The translations under genes and the position numbers were made by a program. DNA of 13,728 nt from a bacterium (lineage in GTDB: Bacteria; Desulfobacterota; GWC2-55-46), in the NCBI GenBank assembly GCA_027310325.1, contig DAIDBB010000051.1:1-13728 (forward strand), read 5' to 3'. Positions within the stretch are counted from its first letter, which is position 1; every line of letters starts with the position of its first letter. The notes beneath the pieces were generated by a model that made no database searches, was not told the origin of the DNA, and saw only the letters and a list, made by a program, of their open reading frames with translations. Shown here piece after piece: positions 5,625 to 11,715 of the stretch.

Positions 5625-6398
5625 ATGGAATATTTCGGCGTGGGGACCATTTTTTTAATCGTCATCGTTCTAATCTTTCTCTGGAGCGCCATAAAGATAC
5701 TCCCCGAGTATGAAAGGGGGGTCATTTTCTTTCTCGGCAGGTTTCAGGCGGTAAAGGGCCCTGGGCTCATAATACTCCTGCCCGCGGTGCAGAGGATGAT
5801 AAGGGTGAGCCTCAGGACCGTTGCGCTCGACGTCCCGCCGCAGGACGTCATCACAAGGGATAACGTCTCGGTGCGCGTAAGCGCCGTCATATACTTCAGG
5901 GTCGTGGCGCCCGATAAGTCGGTGATAGCCGTCGAGAATTACCTCTACGCCACAAGCCAGCTCGCCCAGACGACCCTAAGAAGCGTATGCGGCCAGGCCG
6001 AGCTTGACGAGCTCCTCTCCGAGAGGGACAAGATAAACAAGCACATCCAGGAGATACTCGACAAGCAGACCGAGCCCTGGGGCATAAAGGTGGGACTTGT
6101 CGAGGTCAAGGCCATCGATCTGCCGGAAGAGATGAAAAGGGCGATGGCCAAGCAGGCCGAGGCTGAAAGGGAGAAGAGGGCCAAGATAATACACGCCGAG
6201 GGCGAGTTCCTGGCGGCGCAGAAGATATTCGACGCCTCCGAGGTCATAAGCAGGAACCCGGTAAGCCTTCAGTTGAGGTACCTTCAGACGCTTACCGAGA
6301 TAGCGGCCGAGAAGAACTCTACCATACTATTTCCGCTCCCCATGGACCTCATCAAGCCATTTTTGAGGATGATGAAGGCCGACGAGGGCGGCAAATAG
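5625..6398 (+). CDS. Slipin / stomatin-like SPFH-domain protein
   Basis: 257 aa, the usual slipin size. One N-terminal membrane segment (about 4-22) is followed by the SPFH/band 7 domain (about 25-190). Recognisable stretches are PEYERGVIFFLGRF (27-40), KGPGL, DVPPQDVITRDNV (69-81), and a charged helix AKQAEAEREKRAKII (175-189) that probably forms a coiled coil for ring-like oligomers. A hydrophobic stretch near the C-terminus (STILFPLPMDLI, 232-243) sits where archaeal stomatin is cut by its NfeD partner. That it is a cleavage site here is inference. AAAAGGGGG (5612-5620) is a strong ribosome-binding site four bases before the ATG. Probably co-transcribed with nfeD, whose protein it likely scaffolds in the inner membrane. 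Confidence 0.94.
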   Translation: MEYFGVGTIFLIVIVLIFLWSAIKILPEYERGVIFFLGRFQAVKGPGLIILLPAVQRMIRVSLRTVALDVPPQDVITRDNVSVRVSAVIYFRVVAPDKSVIAVENYLYATSQLAQTTLRSVCGQAELDELLSERDKINKHIQEILDKQTEPWGIKVGLVEVKAIDLPEEMKRAMAKQAEAEREKRAKIIHAEGEFLAAQKIFDASEVISRNPVSLQLRYLQTLTEIAAEKNSTILFPLPMDLIKPFLRMMKADEGGK

Positions 6399-6425
6399 CG
6401 GATACGGACACCATTTTGACCGGAC

Positions 6426-7115
6426 ATGGCTGAAACCAAGGGCTCGCCAGGACACAGACAGAGGCTCAAGGAGAGGTACCTCAAGGCCTCGATCGACGGA
6501 TTTCACGACTATGAGGTCCTCGAGATCCTTTTGACCTACGCGATACCCCGCAGGGACGTCAAGCCCCTTGCCAAGTCGCTCATCCAGCGCTTTAGAAGCC
6601 TAAAGGGGGTTCTTGAGGCGGGGATCGACGAGCTTTCATCGATAAAAGGGGTAGGTGAAAATACCGCGATGTTCCTCCTTTTGGTCAAGGGGGCCGCTTT
6701 CGCGTACCCAAGGGAAGAGGGGCAGGCGCGGGGCGTAATCCGCTCGGCCCCGCAGGCGATAGAGCTCGTAAGGGCCCTGGACGGGGACGAGGGTGAAAGG
6801 TTCCTGGCCATATGCCTCAACTCGAAAAACGAGGTCATCGAGGTCGAAACCCTCCATGCCGGCGCCATGGAGATGACCTCGGTATCCGCGAGGGCGATGA
6901 TAGAAAAGGCGATCAAACATAACGCCCGCTCGGTCATCTTCGTCCACGCCCTGCCGGAAGCCCGCGAAAAAGGCCACGCGAGGACCAATAACGAAAAATA
7001 TCTTTCCCAGGAGCTGTCCTCGGCAGCCTCTGCCGTCGATATAATAGTCCACGATTATCTTATAAGCGGGAAGAACGATTTCCTGAGCGCACGCGAAAAG
7101 GGCTGGCTCAGGTAG
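6426..7115 (+). CDS. radC: RadC family protein with degenerate JAMM metal site
   Basis: RadC (UPF0758) proteins join an N-terminal helix-hairpin-helix region to a JAMM/MPN domain. Despite the 'DNA repair' name their function is not firmly known. Here 229 aa show the usual start (GHRQRLKERYL, 9-19), YEVLEILLTYAIPRRDVKPLAK (29-50), a HhH-like DELSSIKGVGENTA (68-81), and the C-terminal domain from about 105, ending VHDYLISGKNDFLSAREKG. The metal-binding motif HNHPSG…S..D is missing: the equivalent strand reads FVHALPEAREKGHARTNNEK (172-191), keeping H174 but losing the second His, the Pro-Ser-Gly and the usual Asp spacing. The protein is therefore probably not a metalloprotease. The frame is intact with no stop or indel, and the neighbouring core motifs are conserved, so it looks retained rather than decaying. 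It follows the slipin gene by 27 bases and converges on the response-regulator gene. Confidence 0.9.
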   Translation: MAETKGSPGHRQRLKERYLKASIDGFHDYEVLEILLTYAIPRRDVKPLAKSLIQRFRSLKGVLEAGIDELSSIKGVGENTAMFLLLVKGAAFAYPREEGQARGVIRSAPQAIELVRALDGDEGERFLAICLNSKNEVIEVETLHAGAMEMTSVSARAMIEKAIKHNARSVIFVHALPEAREKGHARTNNEKYLSQELSSAASAVDIIVHDYLISGKNDFLSAREKGWLR

Positions 7116-7137
7116 TTTCGGAGGTTTTCCGGGGAGT

Positions 7138-8532
7138 TCAGTCTTTAAGTAGCTCGGGAACGGGCGCGAGGTAGACGACGTTCCGTGAAAGGTCCTTGGC
7201 GCGGTACATCGCCCTGTCCGCGATCTTAAGGAGCTCTTTCTTGTCCTTCGTGTGGACTGGGTAGGTGGCTATGCCGATAGACGCCGTGACCCTTACGTCG
7301 AGGTTCTCATCGGCAAGGAAGCGGTGGTTCTCTATGGCGCTTCTTATCCTCTCGGCTATCCTGTACGCGACGTTATAGTCCGCGTCCAGAAGTATTACGA
7401 CGAACTCGTCGCCGCCGTATCTTATGACCGTATCGACCTCTCTCACGCACTTGTTAAGGATCTTGCCCGTCTCGACGAGCGCCTTGCTGCCGACGAGATG
7501 GTCGTTAAGGTCGTTTATCTTCTTGAAATTATCGAGGTCAAGGAAGAGTATCGTCACCGGGGTAAGGAGCCTGTCGGCCCTTTTGATCTCCTTGTCCAGG
7601 GCGGCTTCAAGGTACTTGCTGTTATAAAGGCCCGTCAGGGGGTCGATGAAGGCCATCTCTTTCGCCTCGGAGTACTTCTGGGCGTTCTCAAAGGCGTTTG
7701 AAGCGTGCTCGGCTATAAAAGTGACGTTCTTGACGTCCCGCATGCCGTAATTGGACCTGTTCCTGCCCAGGGCGAGCATGAACCCGGCCACGTTCTGTCC
7801 CTTTGTCACCGGGGCAAGGAGGACCGACCCGAAGTCCTTCAACTCCCCGCCGTCTTCGCCGAACTCGGATTTGTCTATTACGGTAACGCTCTTAAGCCCC
7901 CTCAGGTCCTTTTCAAAGCGCTCCTTCAAGGCGCTTACGACCTTCTCGCCCTCGTTCAAGCCTATGTGCCTGAGGGACTTTATTTCGAGCTCCTTTCCGT
8001 CTTCGTCGTAAAAGATGAATATCCCGGCGTCGGCCGGTATTATCTGCATGAGCGCGTCAAGCGAGATGTTATAGAGCCTTGTTATGTCGATGGTCGAGAG
8101 TATGGTCCTCGAGACCTCGAAGAGCTTAAGGGACTGCCTCATCTCGATATTCTCTTCGAGGAGCTTTTTCTTTTCCAGGCAGCCTGTTACGGTATGGATG
8201 AGCTCGTCTTCGTTAAGCGGCTTCCTTATGTAGTCGAAGGCGCCGTTCTTAAGCGCCTCTACCGCCGTATCTATCGAGCCGTGGCCCGTCACGACGATGA
8301 CGTCCACAAGGGTATTCTTCTGCTTTGTCCTTTGAAGCACCTCCATGCCGCTTACGTCCGGCATGACGAGGTCCGTTATGACGACGTCAAAGTCCTCGTT
8401 CTCAATAAGGCTTATCGCCTCGTTCCCTTTTGAGGCGAGCTTCACAGCGTAGCCCCTCGACATGAGCATATCCGAACAGACTGTCCTGAAAAACGCGTCG
8501 TCGTCTACTATAAGTATTTTACCTTTGTCCAT
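7138..8532 (-). CDS. Response regulator with REC, GAF and GGDEF domains (diguanylate cyclase)
   Basis: 464 aa in three parts. REC domain (about 4-118): acidic pocket D10-D12, phospho-acceptor D54 in VVITDLVMPD, T82 and K104 (YIRKP). GAF-like sensor domain (about 135-285), preceded by a helical linker rich in K/E. GGDEF domain (about 292-458): DPLTGLYN, DLDNFKKIN, RYGGDEF with GGDEF at 373-377 intact, and a C-terminal ASIGIATYP. An RxxD product-inhibition site (R364-D367) lies five residues before GGDEF. It should therefore make cyclic di-GMP from GTP when phosphorylated and be feedback-inhibited. The usual GHxxGD after FKxxND reads DHLVGS. No histidine kinase lies nearby, so the partner is elsewhere. 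The gene is alone on the minus strand with a candidate promoter about 95 bases upstream; its ribosome-binding site (AAGAGA) is weak. Confidence 0.94.
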   Translation of the reverse strand: MDKGKILIVDDDAFFRTVCSDMLMSRGYAVKLASKGNEAISLIENEDFDVVITDLVMPDVSGMEVLQRTKQKNTLVDVIVVTGHGSIDTAVEALKNGAFDYIRKPLNEDELIHTVTGCLEKKKLLEENIEMRQSLKLFEVSRTILSTIDITRLYNISLDALMQIIPADAGIFIFYDEDGKELEIKSLRHIGLNEGEKVVSALKERFEKDLRGLKSVTVIDKSEFGEDGGELKDFGSVLLAPVTKGQNVAGFMLALGRNRSNYGMRDVKNVTFIAEHASNAFENAQKYSEAKEMAFIDPLTGLYNSKYLEAALDKEIKRADRLLTPVTILFLDLDNFKKINDLNDHLVGSKALVETGKILNKCVREVDTVIRYGGDEFVVILLDADYNVAYRIAERIRSAIENHRFLADENLDVRVTASIGIATYPVHTKDKKELLKIADRAMYRAKDLSRNVVYLAPVPELLKD

Positions 8533-8628
8533 GACGGGTCTCTTGAAGGCAATCTCAAGCGTTCGGAAGCGATTTGCGATTGAAAGCCAGCCTGTTATGG
8601 GAGCTTCAAAGGCCTAGATATCACTGCT

Positions 8629-8657
8629 AGATTAGCAAAAAAGCCCGATTTGGTCAA
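8629..8657 (-). promoter_or_regulatory. Candidate promoter of the response-regulator gene
   Basis: On the minus strand TTGACC (8657-8652, five of six to the -35 consensus) is followed after 17 bases by TAATCT (8634-8629, TAnnnT type but only three of six). A leader of about 90 bases would precede the ATG at 8532. A short palindrome, TGCTAGATTAGCA, overlaps the -10 and could be an operator. Confidence 0.45.
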
Positions 8658-8820
8658 TAGAACGTGAACGCAGCCTGCCGCAAATGCCCTTTAAGGGCTG
8701 GTCAAAACGGGCGATGCAATGACCAATCCTCGCCATGCATAATATCGTCATTTATGGCGGAATTCTTTAAATTTTAAATTATCCCCAAAACTCACCGGGT
8801 CTGCCGTTAAAAGGGCTTTC

Positions 8821-8848
8821 TTGACAACAAGTTTTTTTGGGCAATAAT
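8821..8848 (+). promoter_or_regulatory. Sigma-70-type promoter of the RCC1-like lipoprotein gene
   Basis: A perfect -35, TTGACA (8821-8826), a 16-base spacer containing a T run, and AATAAT (8843-8848, five of six). The predicted start is near 8855, leaving a leader of about 38 bases to the ATG at 8893, or about 65 to the ATG at 8920. Confidence 0.65.
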
Positions 8849-8892
8849 TCTAATAACATACGGGATACCGGGGCCCTGTTCCAACCCGGAAA

Positions 8893-10176
8893 ATGAACGC
8901 TTCCGGAACGGACTGGCGGATGAAAAAAGTCTTGGGTTTTTCGGTTATTTACCTGATAATTCCGTTAATTATCTCGGGGTGCGGGGGTAGCGGGGGCGGA
9001 AACCCGCTCGCCGGCGGCTTCTTCGCCCTTCAGGTATCGGCCGGCAATCTTCATACCTGCGCGGTGCAGAGCAACGGGCAGGTCAAGTGCTGGGGGGTTA
9101 ATAGTTCCGGACAGCTCGGCGACGGCACCGGGGGCGGCTCGTTCCTGCCGGTCACGGTAGCAAACCTCTTTAACGTATCGGAGGTTTCCGCCGGGGGAAG
9201 GCATACCTGCGCCAGGTTGAAAGACGGGACCGTCCAATGCTGGGGAGATAACACCTTCGGACAGATGGGCAACAATGGTTCCATCTTTACGCCGCCCTTC
9301 TTTACGCCGACACAGGTATCCGATATAACGAAAGCGGTAAGCATTTCTGCGGGGGAAAACCATTCTTGCGCCGTCCTGAGCGACGGGACAGTAGCGTGTT
9401 GGGGAGATAATACCTACGGCCAGCTCGGAAACGGCACGAGAAACCCGACGCTGACCCCCGTCAAGGTCTCGGGGATAAATACCGCAACGGACGTTTCAGC
9501 GGGCGGGAGCCACACATGCGCGCTCCTTGTGGACGGGTCGGTCTTCTGCTGGGGGAACAATAGCTCCGGCCAGCTTGGAAACGGCACGTCGTTCACGGAC
9601 ACCCCTCCGACCCCTGCGTTCTCAACGGTCCCTCTAGAGGCGAACCTCACGGGCGCTACCTCAATAGCTACGGCAGCCGGCGCCAACCATACGTGCGCCG
9701 TCATAACCGGCGGCACGGTCAGATGCTGGGGGGATGATACCTTCGGCCAGATCGGCCAACCGTACACGCCAATCGGCGTTGTCGCCAGCGGCCCGGTATT
9801 CATAACGTTCTCGACATTCCCGGTCCCGGTGACGGACGTCTCAACCGCCGTCGGGGTCACGGCCGGGGCCCGGCACTCATGCGCCAACCTCTCTGGAGGA
9901 GGGGTACAATGCTGGGGGGACGATTCGTCCGGTCAGCTCGGGAACGGAGCATTTTTCGGCCCAGCCCCGGTTGCCATCGATCTTCCCAACACGACATGGC
10001 TGCCTGTAAGCGTCAAAAACCTCGTGACGGCAACGCAGGTCGACGCCGGGTTTTCGCACACCTGCGCGCACCTTTCAAACAACATCATCGCCTGCTGGGG
10101 AGACAACAGCGCCGGCCAGCTCGGGACCGGAAACAACATCGAGACCTCGAATATACCTCTCGGCGTAGCCGACTGA
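8893..10176 (+). CDS. Seven-repeat RCC1-like beta-propeller lipoprotein with paired cysteines
   Basis: 427 aa. The signal peptide ends in the lipobox IISGC with Cys30 as the lipidated residue, followed by a Gly/Ser tether. No Asp follows the Cys, so outer-membrane sorting is possible. The rest is seven RCC1-type repeats, each with (V/I/A)xAG…H(T/S)CA…xCWGxNxxGQLGxG, predicting a closed seven-bladed propeller. Every repeat carries a cysteine pair exactly ten residues apart: 56/66, 106/116, 159/169, 209/219, 268/278, 330/340, 391/401. These are the only cysteines besides the lipobox one, which suggests a disulfide in each blade of an exported protein. Eukaryotic RCC1 is a Ran exchange factor, but bacterial exported versions have no established function; surface adhesion or ligand binding is a guess. 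The ATG at 8920 (MKKVLGF) is an equally credible start and would give a more typical signal peptide. The cupin start follows one base after the stop. Confidence 0.88.
   Translation: MNASGTDWRMKKVLGFSVIYLIIPLIISGCGGSGGGNPLAGGFFALQVSAGNLHTCAVQSNGQVKCWGVNSSGQLGDGTGGGSFLPVTVANLFNVSEVSAGGRHTCARLKDGTVQCWGDNTFGQMGNNGSIFTPPFFTPTQVSDITKAVSISAGENHSCAVLSDGTVACWGDNTYGQLGNGTRNPTLTPVKVSGINTATDVSAGGSHTCALLVDGSVFCWGNNSSGQLGNGTSFTDTPPTPAFSTVPLEANLTGATSIATAAGANHTCAVITGGTVRCWGDDTFGQIGQPYTPIGVVASGPVFITFSTFPVPVTDVSTAVGVTAGARHSCANLSGGGVQCWGDDSSGQLGNGAFFGPAPVAIDLPNTTWLPVSVKNLVTATQVDAGFSHTCAHLSNNIIACWGDNSAGQLGTGNNIETSNIPLGVAD
9034..10173 (+). repeat. Array of seven RCC1-type coding repeats
   Basis: Protein-level tandem repeat within the lipoprotein gene. 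Measured between first cysteines, the periods are 50, 53, 50, 59, 62 and 61 residues, so the later blades carry longer loops. DNA identity between units is modest except in the CTGGGG(A/G) and GGnCAGCTCGG segments, indicating old duplication rather than recent expansion. Confidence 0.85.
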
Positions 10177-10177
10177 A

Positions 10178-10510
10178 ATGAAGCGATATAGCCTCAAGAC
10201 CGCGCCCTTTAAGCCCGTCTCCCATGACCCTCACTTAAGGAAAAGGGTCCTCATGGAGGAAAGGCACCTTTGCGTGACGCATATAAGCCACATAATCCTC
10301 GAGCCGGGGAACATAGCCTCGCCTCACGTCCACCCGTCGGCCTCGGAGATCTTCTACTGCATAAGGGGCGGGGCGCTCTTCAAGGTAATGGGCAGCGCCG
10401 TTACAATGGAAAGCGGCGACTGCCTCATTATAGAGGCCGGAGAGGAACACTCCATAGATAAGGTCCTCGAAGAGACCGAACTCCTCTACTTCCATGCACT
10501 GGCCGGATAG
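10178..10510 (+). CDS. Small single-domain cupin (Cupin_2 type)
   Basis: 110 aa, one beta-barrel cupin. Motif 1 is present as GNIASPHVHPSASEIFYCIRG (44-64), giving metal ligands H50, H52 and E57. Motif 2, GDCLIIEAGEEHSI (80-93), supplies H91, with E86 where Pro is usual. A bound divalent metal is therefore likely. Such proteins range from dioxygenases and isomerases to ligand sensors, and nothing here fixes a substrate. The start lies one base after the lipoprotein stop and no ribosome-binding site is visible, so translation is probably coupled and the two genes share the promoter at 8821. No signal peptide, so it is cytosolic, unlike its exported neighbour. Confidence 0.88.
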   Translation: MKRYSLKTAPFKPVSHDPHLRKRVLMEERHLCVTHISHIILEPGNIASPHVHPSASEIFYCIRGGALFKVMGSAVTMESGDCLIIEAGEEHSIDKVLEETELLYFHALAG

Positions 10511-10545
10511 GCGCTCTGTTTAAAATTCCTTAAATTGGGGAAAAA

Positions 10546-10554
10546 TGGTATCAT
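10546..10554 (+). promoter_or_regulatory. Extended -10 promoter, predicted leaderless, for the cysteine desulfurase homologue
   Basis: TGG followed by TATCAT (10549-10554; five of six) is an extended -10. Taking the last base as -7 puts +1 at 10561, the A of the ATG. The -35 region is poor, as is common for extended -10 promoters. The only G-rich stretch, GGGCGG, abuts the ATG too closely to work as a ribosome-binding site. Confidence 0.5.
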
Positions 10555-10560
10555 GGGCGG

Positions 10561-11688
10561 ATGATCTACCTCGATAACGCCGCCACATCGTTCCCGAAGC
10601 CCGAGCCGGTCTACCGGAGGATCGACGAGATACTCCGTAAGATAAGCGGAAACCCCGGTAGGGCAAGCCACCGCATGGCGCTTGAAGCGAGCCGCGTCAT
10701 ATTCAAAAGCCGCGAGCTTGTCGCAAGGCTCATAAACGCCCCGGACTCTTCCAGGGTAGCGTTCACCAAGAACGCCACCGAGGCGGTAAATATCGCCCTT
10801 AAAGGCCTCTTAAAGAAGGGCGACCACGTTGTCACGACCACCTTTGAGCACAACTGCGTGGTAAAGACCCTCGCAAGGCTCGAGAGAGAAGGGGTATCTG
10901 TCTCGAAGGTAAGGCCGGACAAGGAAGGGTTCCTCGATGTCCGGGACATAGCCGGGGCGATGAGGAAGACTACGAAGATCGTCTGCGTGGCGCACGCGTC
11001 TAACGTATTCGGGGCCATACAGGACATAAGCTCCATAGGCAGGGCCGTCAGGGAAAACGGGGCGCTTTTTCTCGTGGACGGCGCCCAGACCGTTGGGGCT
11101 GTGCCGGTCGACGTTGAGAGCATGAACATAGACATCCTGGCGGCAACCGGCCATAAGGCGCTATTCGGCCCCCAGGGCACAGGGTTTCTGTACGCGAGGG
11201 CCGGAGTGGAGCCCGACCCGCTTGTAGACGGGGGCACGGGCGAGATAACTTCAGTCCTCGAGATGCCCGAGAGGCTCGAGGCAGGGACCATGAACGCCCC
11301 TGGCGTCGGGGGATTGGGTGCAGGGGTGGAGTACGTGTTGAATGAAGGCGTGGAAAAGATAAGGGTCTACGAAGAAGGGCTCGTCGAAGGGATATTAAAG
11401 GGCCTCAAGGCCATAGACGGGGTGTCGATAATCGGCCCCCTTGACGCACGGAGGAGGGTGGGGCTTGTGGCCTTCAATGTAAATGGGATGGTCTCGGCCC
11501 CGGTCGGCACCAGGCTCGACGACGATTTTTCCATAATGGTCAGGTGCAATACCCACTGCGCCCCTGAGGCGCACAGGGAGGCGGGCACATTTCCGGCAGG
11601 CGCCGTGAGGGTAAGCCCCGGCTATTTTACAAAACCCGCGGAGATAGAGGAGTTCCTGAGGGCCATACGGACGATAGCCGGAAAATAA
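10561..11688 (+). CDS. Cysteine desulfurase family PLP enzyme (class V aminotransferase fold)
   Basis: 375 aa, resembling the cysteine desulfurase branch first described from Enterococcus EF2568 (TIGR01977-like) rather than IscS or SufS proper. PLP residues: N-terminal YLDNAATSFPKP, TKNATEAVN (69-77), H97 in FEHN stacking on the cofactor, D173 and Q176 in VDGAQTVG, and Schiff-base K199 in TGHKALFGPQG. Active-site C333 lies in THCAPEAH and the C-terminal end reads AVRVSPGYFTK. It should take sulfur from cysteine as an enzyme persulfide, leaving alanine. The acceptor is unknown, since no scaffold, thiolase or tRNA-thiolation gene is adjacent. A second cysteine, C329, stands four residues before C333 where relatives usually have Ala or Thr. 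The ATG at 10561 starts right at the conserved motif, with an upstream extended -10 suggesting a leaderless message. Confidence 0.9.
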   Translation: MIYLDNAATSFPKPEPVYRRIDEILRKISGNPGRASHRMALEASRVIFKSRELVARLINAPDSSRVAFTKNATEAVNIALKGLLKKGDHVVTTTFEHNCVVKTLARLEREGVSVSKVRPDKEGFLDVRDIAGAMRKTTKIVCVAHASNVFGAIQDISSIGRAVRENGALFLVDGAQTVGAVPVDVESMNIDILAATGHKALFGPQGTGFLYARAGVEPDPLVDGGTGEITSVLEMPERLEAGTMNAPGVGGLGAGVEYVLNEGVEKIRVYEEGLVEGILKGLKAIDGVSIIGPLDARRRVGLVAFNVNGMVSAPVGTRLDDDFSIMVRCNTHCAPEAHREAGTFPAGAVRVSPGYFTKPAEIEEFLRAIRTIAGK

Positions 11689-11715
11689 CGGTCCCTTTTG
11701 TTTCATCGCTAAAAA

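Larger units (their letters stand above)
8533..8892. other. 360-base intergenic region between divergent genes
   Basis: No open frame with coding character was found. It holds a minus-strand promoter candidate (8629-8657) for the response-regulator gene and a plus-strand one (8821-8848) for the lipoprotein gene. Between them are symmetric sequences: GCCCTTTAAGGGC at 8686-8698 (six-base arms around one T), CGCCAT/ATGGCG at 8731-8736 and 8754-8759, and the small TGCTAGATTAGCA at 8625-8637 overlapping the minus-strand -10. The motif GGTCAA occurs at 8652 and 8700, and its complement TGACC at 8720. Composition is more A/T-rich than the flanking genes. Regulatory binding sites are possible, but none matches a site I can name. 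Confidence 0.6.

Noticed and set aside
7705..8433. Plus-strand open frame of 242 codons antisense to the response regulator
   Set aside because: No recognisable domain; the opposite strand encodes clear REC, GAF and GGDEF motifs.
8893..10176. Functional equivalence of the RCC1-repeat protein to the eukaryotic Ran exchange factor
   Set aside because: It is an exported lipoprotein with paired cysteines, with no GTPase partner in sight; only the propeller fold is shared.
10611..11291. Minus-strand open frame of 226 codons within the desulfurase gene
   Set aside because: Antisense shadow with Ser/Pro/Thr-rich composition, while the plus strand carries all PLP motifs.
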